The notes: a model not told the origin generated them from the letters alone. 64,000 nucleotides of DNA from Roseibium algicola (GCF_001999245.1 NZ_CP019630.1:3997001-4061000); one strand, 5' to 3'. Positions 16,541-25,712 are shown, counted from the first letter of the stretch. Numbers and translations are program-made.

Positions 16541-17968
16541 TTACAGGCTGGTTTCGCCGTTGATCAGATTGCTCCGTTTACGGGGAAGATACCTGCCCCG
16601 GCCCTTGCCAAGAACGGGCACACCTTTTTCCATCACCAGGTCGCCGCGCAGAAGAACCTTCACGGGCCATCCGGTCACCTCCATGCCTTCGTAAGGCGTG
16701 TAGTCGGCGCCATGGCCGAGGTCGTCGTTGGTGATCGTTTTCCTGAGTTCCGGATCCCACAGGGTCAGATCGGCATCCGAACCGACCGCGATGGTGCCTT
16801 TCTGCGGATAGAGACCATACAGCTTGGCGTGATTGGTGGACGTCAGCGCAACGAAGCGGTTGAGGTCGATCCGGCCGGTCTTGACGCCTTCGGAGAACAA
16901 TATCGGCAGTCTGGTCGCAACGCCCGGAATGCCGTTCGGGATCCATCTGAAGGACTGCATTCCCTTCTCGGTCTTCTTGCCGCCAGGGTCGTCAAATCGG
17001 AACGGGCAGTGGTCGGAAGAGTAAAGGTCGAACACGCCGTTTTCCAAACCGGACCAGCAGGCGTCCTGGCTTTCCTTGTCTCTGGGAGGAGGCGAACAGA
17101 CGAACTTCGCACCCTCGAAATCCTCAAGATCCAGATCGTCTGCCGTCAGAACGAGGTATTGCGGGCAGGTTTCACCGGCAATCTTCTGGCCTCTCAGCCT
17201 TGCACGCGAGATTTCCTCCATCGCTTCGCGGTTCGAAACATGGACGATGACGATCGGGGTATCGACGATTTCGGCCAGCGACAGGGCCCGGTGTGTTGCC
17301 TCTCGCTCTGCCGCGATCGGGCGAGACGTGGCGTGGTGGTACGGGGCGGTGTCGCCATCTGCTTCGCGCCGTCCGATCAGATAGCGGATGGCATCTTCGT
17401 TTTCGCAATGAACCAGCACGACCTGTCTGGAGCGTTTGGCCGCATCCAGCGTGGCCAGGATTTCGTCGTCACGCAGGCGCAGGCCTTCGTAGGTCATGAA
17501 CACCTTGATTGACGTATAGCCTTCTTCCGCAAGTGCCGGCATTTCCTGGCCAAGCACATGGGGCGTCGGGTCGGAGACGATCATGTGAAAACTGATGTCG
17601 GTGAAACAGTTGCCCTCTGCAAGGGCGTGATATTTCTTCAACGCCTCGCGCAAGGTGTCGCCTTTCTGCTGAAGGCAGAAAGGCATTACCGTCGTGTTCC
17701 CGCCAAGAAGCGCCGACCTTGTTCCGCTTTCAAAGTCGTCCGCCATGACAATGCCTTCGCCTGACGGCTGGGCGATATGGACGTGACTGTCGATGCCGCC
17801 CGGCATCACGAGCAAGCCGGTCGCGTCGATGGTCGTGGCCGCTTCCTGCAGATCACGCCCGATTGCCACGATCTTGCCATCCGTAATGCCGATGTCTGCC
17901 TGATAGACATCGGCTGCGGTGACGATGGTGCCACCGCGCACCACTGTGTCGAAGGAATGTGCCGTCAT
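16541..17968 (-). CDS. dihydropyrimidinase / D-hydantoinase
   Basis: Hydrolyses cyclic diamides such as dihydropyrimidines or 5-substituted hydantoins to N-carbamoyl amino acids. The 475-residue protein has the amidohydrolase binuclear site: H62-x-H64 (DSHVHIAQP), the carbamylated lysine K155 (SIKVFMTYEG), H187 (LVHCENEDA), H243 (VHVSNREAM) and D319 (YSSDHCPF). Its start overlaps the stop of the aminotransferase-like gene by four bases (ATGA), so both belong to an operon headed by an amino-acid-type ABC importer. The operon therefore probably imports and opens a hydantoin- or pyrimidine-like compound or its product. Substrate preference cannot be read from the sequence. Confidence 0.92.
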   Translation of the reverse strand: MTAHSFDTVVRGGTIVTAADVYQADIGITDGKIVAIGRDLQEAATTIDATGLLVMPGGIDSHVHIAQPSGEGIVMADDFESGTRSALLGGNTTVMPFCLQQKGDTLREALKKYHALAEGNCFTDISFHMIVSDPTPHVLGQEMPALAEEGYTSIKVFMTYEGLRLRDDEILATLDAAKRSRQVVLVHCENEDAIRYLIGRREADGDTAPYHHATSRPIAAEREATHRALSLAEIVDTPIVIVHVSNREAMEEISRARLRGQKIAGETCPQYLVLTADDLDLEDFEGAKFVCSPPPRDKESQDACWSGLENGVFDLYSSDHCPFRFDDPGGKKTEKGMQSFRWIPNGIPGVATRLPILFSEGVKTGRIDLNRFVALTSTNHAKLYGLYPQKGTIAVGSDADLTLWDPELRKTITNDDLGHGADYTPYEGMEVTGWPVKVLLRGDLVMEKGVPVLGKGRGRYLPRKRSNLINGETSL

Positions 17969-19248
17969 GCCGATGCTTTCACGGGTGCTGTTCCGGACGC
18001 TTTTTGACCGAGGGTTTCCTCCAGGGCGTTGGTCAGGCGATCGACTTCTTCAAGCGTGTTGTAATGGACCATGGACAGGCGCACGACGCCTCCGGCTTTG
18101 GCCAGCCCGAGGTCTTCGATCAGGCGCCGGGAATGGAAGTCACCATGGCGGATCGCAACATGGTATTCGTCGATCTTTCGGCACAGTGCCTCCGGCGCCC
18201 AGCCTTTTGCCGTGAAGCTGATGGTCGCTATCCTGTTGCCGTTTCCAACCGTGTCACGCCCCACAATCGTGATGTCCGGGTGTTGCTTCGCCCAGTCGAG
18301 AAAGCGCTTGGTCAAGGCAATCTCTTGCGCCGCGATGGCAGAAAAGGCGGTCTCGATCAGGGCGCGCGGATCGGACGAGGCAGGGGCTCCGCATCGTTTC
18401 CCGAGTTCCTGCAGATAGGCAGTGATGGCTGTCAGCGAATAGGCAAGTTCATAATTCGGATTGCCTGCTTCCAGTTTTCCCGGGACTTTGTCCTTGCCGT
18501 AAAAATAGTGGTAGAGCGTGTCCAGCTCCAGAAGGTGGTCGTATTTGCCGTACATCATCGCGATGTGCGGGCCGAAGGTCTTGTACAGGCTGAAGATGTA
18601 GTAATCGACGTTCAGTTCCTGCACGTCGATCGCCCGGTGCGGCGCATAGGCGACCGCGTCGACGCACAGTCTGGCACCTCTGTGATGCACATAATCGGCG
18701 ATTTCGCGAACGGGATTAACTTCACCCAGGATGTTGGAAACGTGGTGGACCGCAACGAGCCTGGTGCGTTCGTTCATCAGTTTGCCGAGATCATCCAGGT
18801 GCAGGGTCAGGCTGTCCTTGTCGAGCTGCCAGAAGATCACCTTGATGCCGAATTCCTCTAGCCGCAGCCAGGGGCCGATATTGGATTCATGGTCCGCGTT
18901 GGTCACGATCACCTCGTCCCCCGGCGCCAATTGGCGGCGCATGGATTCGACAAGGTTCTGCATCAGCACGGTGGTGGAATGGCCGAAGACGATCTCTTCA
19001 GGGCGGGAGGCGTTGACCAGAAGCTGACCGGCCTTGCGCGCTTCCAGGAGAGCTGCCGCCGCGGCCTTCGAAACTTCGTAGCTACCGCCGATCTGAACGT
19101 TTTTTTCGAGCAGGAACTGTTTGATCCGCTCGACTGCCTGGTTGAGGATCTGCGATCCGCCGGCATTGTCGAAAAAGACCCAGTCCGATTTCAGTCCCGG
19201 AAATTGATCCCGGACCCAGGCGATGTCCAGTTGTGCATTGTTTGGCAT
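17965..19248 (-). CDS. class V aminotransferase-fold enzyme (cysteine desulfurase-like)
   Basis: PLP enzyme of the cysteine desulfurase/isopenicillin N epimerase group, 427 residues. Visible residues are H120 (NADHESN), which stacks on PLP, D197 (CVDAVAYAPH) and the Schiff-base lysine K223 (SLYKTFGPH). No catalytic Cys loop typical of SufS/IscS partners is obvious near the C-terminus, and no Fe-S assembly gene is nearby, so a role in catabolism (C-S or C-N lyase) is more likely than Fe-S biogenesis. ATG 19248 is preferred because GGAG is 6 bases upstream. It lies between the ABC ATPase and the hydantoinase in one operon. Confidence 0.85.
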   Translation of the reverse strand: MPNNAQLDIAWVRDQFPGLKSDWVFFDNAGGSQILNQAVERIKQFLLEKNVQIGGSYEVSKAAAAALLEARKAGQLLVNASRPEEIVFGHSTTVLMQNLVESMRRQLAPGDEVIVTNADHESNIGPWLRLEEFGIKVIFWQLDKDSLTLHLDDLGKLMNERTRLVAVHHVSNILGEVNPVREIADYVHHRGARLCVDAVAYAPHRAIDVQELNVDYYIFSLYKTFGPHIAMMYGKYDHLLELDTLYHYFYGKDKVPGKLEAGNPNYELAYSLTAITAYLQELGKRCGAPASSDPRALIETAFSAIAAQEIALTKRFLDWAKQHPDITIVGRDTVGNGNRIATISFTAKGWAPEALCRKIDEYHVAIRHGDFHSRRLIEDLGLAKAGGVVRLSMVHYNTLEEVDRLTNALEETLGQKASGTAPVKASA

Positions 19249-19275
19249 GGTTGGCTCCAGCAAAGGCAGTAAATT

Positions 19276-20013
19276 TTAGTGGTTGAGGACCGCGCTTAGA
19301 AAATTGCGGGTTCTTTGTTCTTTCGGGGTGTCGAAAATCTGCGCCGGTGTTCCGGTTTCCACGATCCTGCCGCCATCCATGAAGATCACCCTGTCGGCCA
19401 CCTGGCGGGCAAAGCCCATTTCATGGGTGACCACGACCATGGTCACGCCGGTTCCGGCAAGCTGGCGCATGACGTCGAGAACTTCGCCCACCATTTCCGG
19501 ATCGAGCGCCGAGGTCGGTTCATCGAACAGGAGCACCTTGGGTTCCATTGCCAGTGCGCGGGCAATGGCAACGCGTTGCTGTTGACCGCCGGACAGTTGG
19601 CCGGGAAACTTGCCTGCCTGTTCGGCAATGCCAACGCGGGCCAAGAGTTCGCGGGCCTTCGCGGCAGCCTCCGCAGCTGGTGTCCTGCGCACACGCATGG
19701 GGGCCAGCATCACGTTCTTCAGGACACTCATGTGCGGGAAAAGATTGAACGACTGGAACACCATGCCAACCTCGGCGCGGACCTGGCCCAGTGTCGGTCC
19801 GGGCTGCACCGGAATGCCGTCGACCCGAATGCTGCCCTTGTCGGAATAGCTCTCCAGAAGGTTGATGCACCGGATCAGCGTGGATTTGCCGGATCCGGAC
19901 GGACCGATGACACAGACAACCTCGCCTTCGCCGATCGCCAGGTCTATGTCGCTGAGCGCGGCAAAGGCGCCGTAGTGCTTGGTAACGTTCTCGATTTCGA
20001 TGATGTTTCGCAT
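19276..20013 (-). CDS. polar amino acid-type ABC transporter ATP-binding protein
   Basis: Energises uptake by hydrolysing ATP at the inner membrane. Walker [11 protein letters not shown]-loop [13 protein letters not shown], signature [15 protein letters not shown], Walker [16 protein letters not shown] and the H-switch [13 protein letters not shown] are all intact; the sequence is close to the GlnQ/HisP group. ATG 20013 overlaps the permease stop codon by one base (TGATG) and has GGAGG 8 bases upstream; a GTG just before it is the alternative. About 245 residues, the normal size. Confidence 0.95.
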   Translation of the reverse strand: MRNIIEIENVTKHYGAFAALSDIDLAIGEGEVVCVIGPSGSGKSTLIRCINLLESYSDKGSIRVDGIPVQPGPTLGQVRAEVGMVFQSFNLFPHMSVLKNVMLAPMRVRRTPAAEAAAKARELLARVGIAEQAGKFPGQLSGGQQQRVAIARALAMEPKVLLFDEPTSALDPEMVGEVLDVMRQLAGTGVTMVVVTHEMGFARQVADRVIFMDGGRIVETGTPAQIFDTPKEQRTRNFLSAVLNH

Positions 20014-20684
20014 CACGCACTCCTCCGCCCGAGCCGGTTTTCAAAGCGCGAGACCAGGGCAACCAGGGGCCACAGGAACGCGAGATAGATGATGGCGGCG
20101 CCGATCAGGGGCGTGGGGTTGGCGGCAAGGGCCTGGGCCTGGGTCGCCTGCTTGAGAAGGTCCGGCATGGCAACGACGGAGGCCAATGCGGTGTCCTTCA
20201 TCACGTTGATGCAGTTGTTCGTCAGTGGCGGGATAACGATCTTGATGGCCTGCGGCAGCACGACGTCGACCATCATGTCCTTGTAGGACAGGCCAAGTGC
20301 GCGCGAGGCTTCAAATTGTCCGACGGGAATCGCCTGAATGCCCGCCCGAAAGATTTCTGCGGTATAGGCACCGGACACGAGCGTCAGCGCGAGCGTGGCG
20401 GACAGGAATGGTGACAGTCTGATGCCGACGAATGGAAGGGCGTAGTAGACGACGATCAGGAGTACGAGCAGCGGGATTGACCGGAAGATGTCGATATAGA
20501 TGGCGGCCGGTACACGTATCCAGGGTGAGCCGTACATGCGCACAAGGGAAAGGCAAAGCCCGAGAACAAGGCCGGCAACGATACTGGTTGCCCCGATTTG
20601 CAAGGTTACGACAAGGCCGCTCATGAGGAGCGGAAACGTTCGGATGAAGACCGGAACGTTGAAGAACGTTTCGAAGAGGTCCAT
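20013..20684 (-). CDS. polar amino acid-type ABC transporter permease
   Basis: 223 residues with five or so membrane helices and the HisMQ-family cytoplasmic coupling loop [23 protein letters not shown], including the EAA motif that contacts the ATPase. It is the only permease in this operon, so it probably works as a homodimer. The gene starts 72 bases after the binding-protein gene, with a hairpin in the gap. Confidence 0.94.
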   Translation of the reverse strand: MDLFETFFNVPVFIRTFPLLMSGLVVTLQIGATSIVAGLVLGLCLSLVRMYGSPWIRVPAAIYIDIFRSIPLLVLLIVVYYALPFVGIRLSPFLSATLALTLVSGAYTAEIFRAGIQAIPVGQFEASRALGLSYKDMMVDVVLPQAIKIVIPPLTNNCINVMKDTALASVVAMPDLLKQATQAQALAANPTPLIGAAIIYLAFLWPLVALVSRFENRLGRRSA

Positions 20685-20718
20685 GAAAAGTCCGGAGGAA
20701 TGGCTGGAATCAGGGAAG

Positions 20719-20747
20719 GCGCGGGCCCTCCCGAAGGCGGCCCGCGC
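20719..20747 (-). terminator. intra-operon hairpin after binding-protein gene
   Basis: Perfect 9-base inverted repeat GCGCGGGCC / GGCCCGCGC with an 11-base loop, directly after the stop codon of the substrate-binding protein and before the permease. No U tract follows. Such hairpins protect the upstream mRNA from exonucleases and allow more binding protein than membrane protein to be made. Confidence 0.45.
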
Positions 20748-20756
20748 GTGCTTTGC

Positions 20757-21551
20757 TTACAGCTTGGGCATGTCGAGGATGGTAACCGTCGAGGTGGTTT
20801 CTTCGGCGCGAGAACCGAACCATTTCTCGTGCAGGTCAGCCACGACGCCTTCCTTCTTCAGTTCGGACAGGACGTCGTTCACCTGGCTTGCCAGTTCCGC
20901 GTCCTTGGCAAACATCATGGAGTACTGTTCGCCGGTGGTGATGCGTTCGACGACCGCAAGGTTCGGCTTGTCCTTGGTGTAATAAAGCAGCGCCGGGATG
21001 TCGCTTATGTAGCCGTCGATGCGGCCGGCCGTCAGGTCGAGCATGGCCGGGGCCAGGCCTTCGTAGCGGCGGATTTCACCAAAGCCGTATTTCTCCTGAT
21101 TTTCGGTGGCCCAGATGTCGCCGGTAGAGCCCGTGTCGACACCGATGACCTTGCCTTTCATGTCGGCAACCGATTTCAGGCCACTGTCGGCAGTAACGGT
21201 GAGGGACTGGTCGCTGTCATAGTAAGGCTGGGCGAATGTGACCGATTCCAGACGCTTCTTGGTGATGGTGATCGAGGACACCGCCATGTCGATCCGGCCC
21301 GACTGGACCGCGGAAAACAGCCCGTTGAACGGGATGTTTTCAAACTCGATCGATTTGCCGAGCCTGTTTGCGACCTCGGTTGCAAGATCGATTTCAAAAC
21401 CGACGGTCTTGCCCGACTCATCCTGGAATTCCCACGGAACGTTGCCGATGTTGGCGCCGACTGTCAGGTCTGCGGCCATGGCGGTGGTCATGGAGGAAAA
21501 CGTGAGCAAGCCTACGGTTGCAGCCGTTTTGATGAAGGAGTGAAGAGACAT
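20757..21551 (-). CDS. polar amino acid-type ABC transporter substrate-binding protein
   Basis: 264-residue periplasmic solute-binding protein of family 3. A Sec signal peptide (hydrophobic VGLLTFSSMTTAMA) ends at about residue 26, followed by LTVGANIGNVPWEFQDESG and the lobe-spanning GFEIDLATEVANRLG. The characteristic MAVSSITITKKRLESVTFAQPYYDSDQ segment is split by normal hinge strands. It is the first gene of the operon, with AGGGGA 6 bases upstream of the ATG and an operator array in the divergent promoter. The ligand is unknown; linkage to a hydantoinase and a PLP enzyme suggests a cyclic amide or an unusual amino acid. Confidence 0.93.
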   Translation of the reverse strand: MSLHSFIKTAATVGLLTFSSMTTAMAADLTVGANIGNVPWEFQDESGKTVGFEIDLATEVANRLGKSIEFENIPFNGLFSAVQSGRIDMAVSSITITKKRLESVTFAQPYYDSDQSLTVTADSGLKSVADMKGKVIGVDTGSTGDIWATENQEKYGFGEIRRYEGLAPAMLDLTAGRIDGYISDIPALLYYTKDKPNLAVVERITTGEQYSMMFAKDAELASQVNDVLSELKKEGVVADLHEKWFGSRAEETTSTVTILDMPKL

Positions 21552-21574
21552 TTTATTCCCCTGGTGATTATTCT

Positions 21575-21612
21575 TGGTCTAACTGGTATGACTGGTCTGA
21601 CCAGTTAGACCA
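21575..21612. promoter_or_regulatory. FCD-GntR operator array
   Basis: Perfect 13-base inverted repeat TGGTCTAACTGGT (21575-21587) / ACCAGTTAGACCA (21600-21612) enclosing a central palindrome TGGTCTGACCA (21593-21603). The 17-mer at 21590-21606, GACTGGTCTGACCAGTT, is almost the E. coli FadR operator consensus (CTGGTCNGACCAG core). Several TGGTC/GACCA half-sites are thus arranged in one block between the divergent transporter operon and the FCD-GntR gene at 21713, making that regulator the obvious binder. Confidence 0.75.
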
Positions 21613-21712
21613 GTAAACAGATCGATCAAACGGGATGCAAGCGTTAAAATGATGCTGATCGCGTTTCGGCGGGCTAAAAGAAAGGCAGAACGGCACACGC
21701 GCCGTACGAACC

Positions 21713-22411
21713 ATGAAAGACACAATGATTACACGCACGCCGGTTCCGCAGAGCATCGCCCGCAAGCTTCAGGAGATGATCCTCAGCGGAGCGCTCAAGA
21801 GCGGGGAGAAGATCCCTTCTCAGCGGGAAATGTCGGAAGAGTTCGGTGTCAGCAGGGCCTCATTGCGCGAAGCCCTGCTGACCCTTGAAACCATCGGCCT
21901 GATCAAGACGGAAGCGGGCAGGGGCACGTTTGTCGTCGGCACCGGTTCGGGCAAGACCATGTCGGACTGGAAGTTCGCCGAGGAACATTCCCTGCAGGAA
22001 GTGTTCGAGACCCGGCTTGTTCTTGAAGGCGAGATTGCGGCTCATGCAGCGGGGCGATTGTCGGAGGACGATCTCGACCGGCTCTCGCAACTGACCGACC
22101 TGATGGAGCAGGCCTGGTCCAATCGCGACTTTCTCAGCAACGTGGATGCCGATCTGGAGTTTCACGACCTGATTGCCCGGCGGTGCAGGAACCGCATGAT
22201 TGCGGGTCTTTACGATCAGGTCCGGAAACTTCTGACGGAGACCCAGCGCCAGCCGATCCCGATCACAGATCCGCTGCGCATGCGGGCCTCGCTGGCTGAG
22301 CACCGGGTCATCGTTGCCGAACTGCGCAAGGGCGACGCGGAAGCCGCCCGAACCGCAATGCGCAGCCATGTCGCCAACACCGCGCTGTGTGCCGGGTTCG
22401 AGATCGCTTGA
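21713..22411 (+). CDS. FCD-domain GntR-family transcriptional regulator
   Basis: 232 residues. The N-terminal winged helix-turn-helix (about 8-75) reads SIARKLQEMILSGALKSGEK ... MSEEFGVSRASLREALLTLE ... EAGRGTFVVG. The C-terminal FCD domain (about 95-225) is all-helical with the metal-binding pattern D...H (ADLEFHDLIARR), H (SLAEHRVIVAEL) and H (MRSHVAN). Such regulators usually repress a divergent catabolic operon and are released by a carboxylic-acid-type ligand. The operator array at 21575-21612 lies 100 bases upstream. ATG 21713 is used; ATG 21725 is also possible as no strong Shine-Dalgarno favours either. Confidence 0.93.
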   Translation: MKDTMITRTPVPQSIARKLQEMILSGALKSGEKIPSQREMSEEFGVSRASLREALLTLETIGLIKTEAGRGTFVVGTGSGKTMSDWKFAEEHSLQEVFETRLVLEGEIAAHAAGRLSEDDLDRLSQLTDLMEQAWSNRDFLSNVDADLEFHDLIARRCRNRMIAGLYDQVRKLLTETQRQPIPITDPLRMRASLAEHRVIVAELRKGDAEAARTAMRSHVANTALCAGFEIA

Positions 22412-22504
22412 AGTGCGAAGCGCCTGCGCCGTTTCCAGAGTGTATCGGAACGGTGGGGGCGGGGGCGGTTGGCAGAGAGGAGCCTGCTACCCCTTTCCAC
22501 CCAC

Positions 22505-24043
22505 CTACAACTGACCTTCGACGGGAAGCGTTGCGATGATGCCGGAGGTGAAGCGCTGGCCCAGTGTCGATCCCGGGTCCGAGGTGAAGGTGACGATCTT
22601 GCCATCTTCTTCGCTCTTCCAGAGGATCCTGCCGTTGTCGTCCAGTTCGAGCCGGTAGCTGTTTTTCAGCGAAACGCCTTCATTCAGGAAAACTGTCAGC
22701 CTGCGGGCAAGTTCAGGGCTTTCCACGTAGAGGCCGATCTCCGTATTGAGGTTGGCTGATCGTGGATCCAGATTGAAACTGCCGACGAACATCGAGGATC
22801 CGTCAAAGACGGCGGCCTTGGTGTGCAGTCCGGCCTTGGAATCTGTCGAAAAGAGCGTTTGCTGGACCCTGGCGGAATCGGCCCTGACCTCATGCAGCTC
22901 TATGCCGGCTTCCAGAAGTTCTGCGCGGTATTTCGAATAGCCGGCGTGAACCGCAACCACATCGTTTGAACCGAGCGAGTTGGTGAGAACGCGGACCTTC
23001 ACGCCGCGCGCCGTAAGCTGCTTCAGCTTGTCCGCGCCCGCCTGCGTCGGAACGAAATAGGCGTTTTCCATCAGGAGTTCGCGTTTGAGCCCGTCCACCT
23101 TGCCGACAAGTGCCTTGAGGATCTTGCCGCTGCTTTTTCCCGCGATGAAATCGGCCGGATCGTCCCAGACGACAAAGGCCGGTGCCCAGACCAGCTGCCT
23201 TGTGAGCGAGGACATCGACTGACGGACGGCAGTGACCCTCTGGCGGAAAGGATAGGGATATCCTTCGGTGTCGATGGTCTCTTCCAGTTTCACCCGGGCC
23301 ATTTCCAGGTCGGTTTCGCCAAAGGTCCGGTTGACGCTGGCGGCGACAGGCACCGACCAGTCCCTGTTCCAGAAATAATCAAAGACGCTCGAGGCATCCC
23401 GCACCACCGGGCCGACCGCTGCAATGTCCAGGTCGCGATAGTTGGATTCCTCGGAGACGTCGAAATAGTGGTCGCCGATATTGCGCCCGCCGAGAAGCGC
23501 AACCGCATTGTCGGCGATCATCAGCTTGTTGTGCATGCGGTGGTTCAGGCGGTCGAAGTCACCGATCAGGTTGAAGACCCGCGAGGACCGGCTCACGAAG
23601 GGGTTGAACAACCGGATCTCGATATTCGGATGGGCGTCCAGACTGGCGAGGATTTCATCGCGTCCGTTGACGTTGATATCGTCGATGAGAAGACGCACGC
23701 GCACACCGCGATCTGCGCTGCGCAAAACGGCCTGCGCGAGGATGCGCCCGCTCTGGTCCGCATCCCAGATGTAGTATTGCAGGTCGAGGCTGTGCTCGGC
23801 GAGCTCCGTCATGGCCACGCGGATGGCAAAGGCGTTGCGCCCTGTCGTGACGAGCGAGACACCTGATTTGCCCGGATGGCTTTTTTCCGCGGCTCGGAAC
23901 AGGCGACCCAGATAGGTGCTGCGATAGGCCGTAAAGGCACTCGTCTCGACGCGCGGATAGTCCGTGTTCAACGTCGAACAGGCTGCCAGAAGCAGCGTTG
24001 CAAGACAGAGAAGGCAGGCCCAGCTTCGCATCGTTCCCCGCAT
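22505..24043 (-). CDS. phospholipase D-family lipoprotein (cardiolipin synthase-like)
   Basis: About 512 residues with two HKD motifs: HNKLMIADNAVALLGGRNIGDHYFD in the first half and LHTKAAVFDGSSMFVGSFNLDPRS in the second, the paired catalytic sites of the PLD superfamily. The N-terminus is a lipoprotein signal (CLLCLATLLLAACS, lipobox LLAAC), so the enzyme is anchored on the outer face of the inner membrane or in the outer membrane. It may hydrolyse or transfer phosphatidyl groups; ClsC-like lipid synthesis is one option, but lipoprotein PLDs of this layout (DUF-type PLD lipoproteins) have no settled role. ATG 24043 is chosen over a GTG at 24052. It stands alone. Confidence 0.88.
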   Translation of the reverse strand: MRGTMRSWACLLCLATLLLAACSTLNTDYPRVETSAFTAYRSTYLGRLFRAAEKSHPGKSGVSLVTTGRNAFAIRVAMTELAEHSLDLQYYIWDADQSGRILAQAVLRSADRGVRVRLLIDDINVNGRDEILASLDAHPNIEIRLFNPFVSRSSRVFNLIGDFDRLNHRMHNKLMIADNAVALLGGRNIGDHYFDVSEESNYRDLDIAAVGPVVRDASSVFDYFWNRDWSVPVAASVNRTFGETDLEMARVKLEETIDTEGYPYPFRQRVTAVRQSMSSLTRQLVWAPAFVVWDDPADFIAGKSSGKILKALVGKVDGLKRELLMENAYFVPTQAGADKLKQLTARGVKVRVLTNSLGSNDVVAVHAGYSKYRAELLEAGIELHEVRADSARVQQTLFSTDSKAGLHTKAAVFDGSSMFVGSFNLDPRSANLNTEIGLYVESPELARRLTVFLNEGVSLKNSYRLELDDNGRILWKSEEDGKIVTFTSDPGSTLGQRFTSGIIATLPVEGQL

Positions 24044-24379
24044 GACAGACACAGGTTGCCAAGGGGCCCCGTTCCCGCCCGGCGATCAAGGATCGACCTT
24101 GGTGACTGAGGCAAGGACCGGGGCTATCGGCAAACTCTACCCAGAATTGTTACTTCATGCCTGCACGCCGGTCCATTGTGCAGATTGACAGGCGCGTTCC
24201 GGCACCTGTCGTGCGGTGTTTCTTTTTCCTGTGCGCCTCAGGACATGACATGCAAAGACGCACGGTTTGGCTTGATGCTTCCGCGCAGGAGGTTTCCCTC
24301 ACCGAGGTGGCAGAAACCCGTCCTGCGCCTTCGGGGCGAAGATCGAGGGAACGGCGCACGCCAGACGTGGGTGAGACCT
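24044..24379. other. intergenic stretch without recognised gene
   Basis: 336 bases between two minus-strand genes. It should contain the promoter of the phospholipase D lipoprotein. A small imperfect hairpin GACAGG...CCTGTC at about 24187-24210 is the only structure noticed; no gene, repeat or RNA is supported. Confidence 0.3.
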
Positions 24380-25576
24380 TTAAGGAGCAGGCAGTGCTTC
24401 AGGCATCCAGTGCGTGGAGTTGCGGCTGGCCTTGAAGAAACACTGCCCGTATTTCTTAAGGGTTTCCTGATTGATCTCGAAGCCGAGGCCAGGTGTCTGC
24501 GGCATGGCAAACCAGCCGTTTTCGTGCAGGAACGGCTGCGAGAAGATCTGGTCGCGGCCTTCCGGTGTCCAGCCCGGTGGTGAGATCGGATATTCAAACA
24601 GCTCCTCACCGGCAAAGCCGCTGGCGGCAAAGACATGCGCATTTGCGATGAAGCCGAAGCCGTTTGACCAGCAATGCGGCGTGAACCTGATGCCTTCTTG
24701 CCTGCAGAGCGCGGCAACCTTGAGGCACTGTGTAATCCCGCCGGCCCACATGGCATCGGGCTGGAAGATATTGTAGCAGCCCATCTTCATCATCCGGGCG
24801 AGTTCCCTGTAGCCCATGACATGAAGTTCGCCACCGGCGACAGGAACGCGCGAATAGGTGGTCAGTCTGGCGATTTCCTCGTGCCATTCGCCAAACAGCG
24901 GTTCTTCCACCCAGGCAAGGCCGACATCCGCAGCGGCATCGACAAAGCGCTTGGCCCTGTCCAGCGACCAGAGCGGCGCATCGCCGTTCTGCGTCAGGCG
25001 GAAGGCCTGATTGCAGTCGACCGAGATCCTCATCCGTCCCTGCATGTGACGGGCGATATCCGAGATATGGTCGATATCAACGGCCTCATCGAAGTCATGG
25101 ACACGAATTTTCATCGTGTCGAACCCTTCGGCAAGCCGGGCTTCGGCTTCCTCGCGCCGTGCGCCCGGGTCCCGAAGCTCACCGGATGAGGCATAAAGCC
25201 TGATACGGTCATCCGTTCCGCCAAGCAGCTTGTAGAGCGGCAGGCCCGCGCTCCTGGCCTTGATGTCCCAGAAGGCAGGCTCTAGCCACCAGTTGAAATT
25301 GCCGCCCGCCGCCATGATCTGGATGCGCTCGGAAAGCCTTTCGATATCGCCTGCATCCTGGCCGAGAAACAGACCCGCCAAGAGGTCGCCCAGCCCGGCG
25401 CGCTCACGCCCCGCAGCCGGAAACCCGCTCCATCCTTCAACACCGTCATCGGTGATGAACCGGACGATGCACATGGAGACATGGGTCCGGATCGTTCCGG
25501 GAATCCACGAGGGCGCATGCGGCGCGGGCAGGGGTGTTTTCACAAGGTAGAGTTCAACGCGGTCAAGCACTTGCAT
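24380..25576 (-). CDS. enolase-superfamily (mandelate racemase-type) sugar acid dehydratase
   Basis: 398 residues from ATG 25576. Acid-sugar dehydratases of this group remove water after abstracting a proton alpha to a carboxylate, with Mg2+. Visible residues are the K156-I-R158 catalytic strand (MKIRVHD), metal ligands D187 (SVDCNQ), E224/E225 (VEEP) and E250 (AGGELH), then D274 (FQPDAMWAGG) and H301 (TPHCWSNG), the His-Asp dyad. The capping domain includes GGNFNWWLEPAFWDIKARSAGLPLYKLLGG. The frame runs 39 codons further upstream, but that leader has no family character. Exact substrate unknown. It is monocistronic as seen, with a palindrome in its promoter region. Confidence 0.9.
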   Translation of the reverse strand: MQVLDRVELYLVKTPLPAPHAPSWIPGTIRTHVSMCIVRFITDDGVEGWSGFPAAGRERAGLGDLLAGLFLGQDAGDIERLSERIQIMAAGGNFNWWLEPAFWDIKARSAGLPLYKLLGGTDDRIRLYASSGELRDPGARREEAEARLAEGFDTMKIRVHDFDEAVDIDHISDIARHMQGRMRISVDCNQAFRLTQNGDAPLWSLDRAKRFVDAAADVGLAWVEEPLFGEWHEEIARLTTYSRVPVAGGELHVMGYRELARMMKMGCYNIFQPDAMWAGGITQCLKVAALCRQEGIRFTPHCWSNGFGFIANAHVFAASGFAGEELFEYPISPPGWTPEGRDQIFSQPFLHENGWFAMPQTPGLGFEINQETLKKYGQCFFKASRNSTHWMPEALPAP

Positions 25577-25680
25577 GTTCGGTCCATTGAAAAGGGGGCG
25601 CTGCCTGAAGGATCCAGGAGCATCAGGAGAACAGTCGGCTGTTGCGTGAACGCTAGAAAGGAATTGGTCTGGCCAACATA

Positions 25681-25712
25681 TCCAATTTGACAATTTTCAG
25701 AGTCCAATTGGA
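25681..25712. promoter_or_regulatory. candidate operator upstream of the dehydratase gene
   Basis: A perfect palindrome TCCAATTGGA (25703-25712) and a related half-copy TCCAATTTGA (25681-25690) lie about 105-135 bases upstream of the minus-strand dehydratase start. Paired similar palindromes in a promoter suggest a regulator site; the regulator is not identified in the window. Confidence 0.35.

Noticed and set aside
16430..17512. 360-codon plus-strand open frame
   Set aside because: Antisense to the hydantoinase, whose complete metal site is on the minus strand.
24187..24227. Hairpin GACAGG...CCTGTC followed by a T-rich stretch
   Set aside because: It has the terminator orientation on the plus strand, but no plus-strand gene lies upstream, and the stem is only 6 bases.
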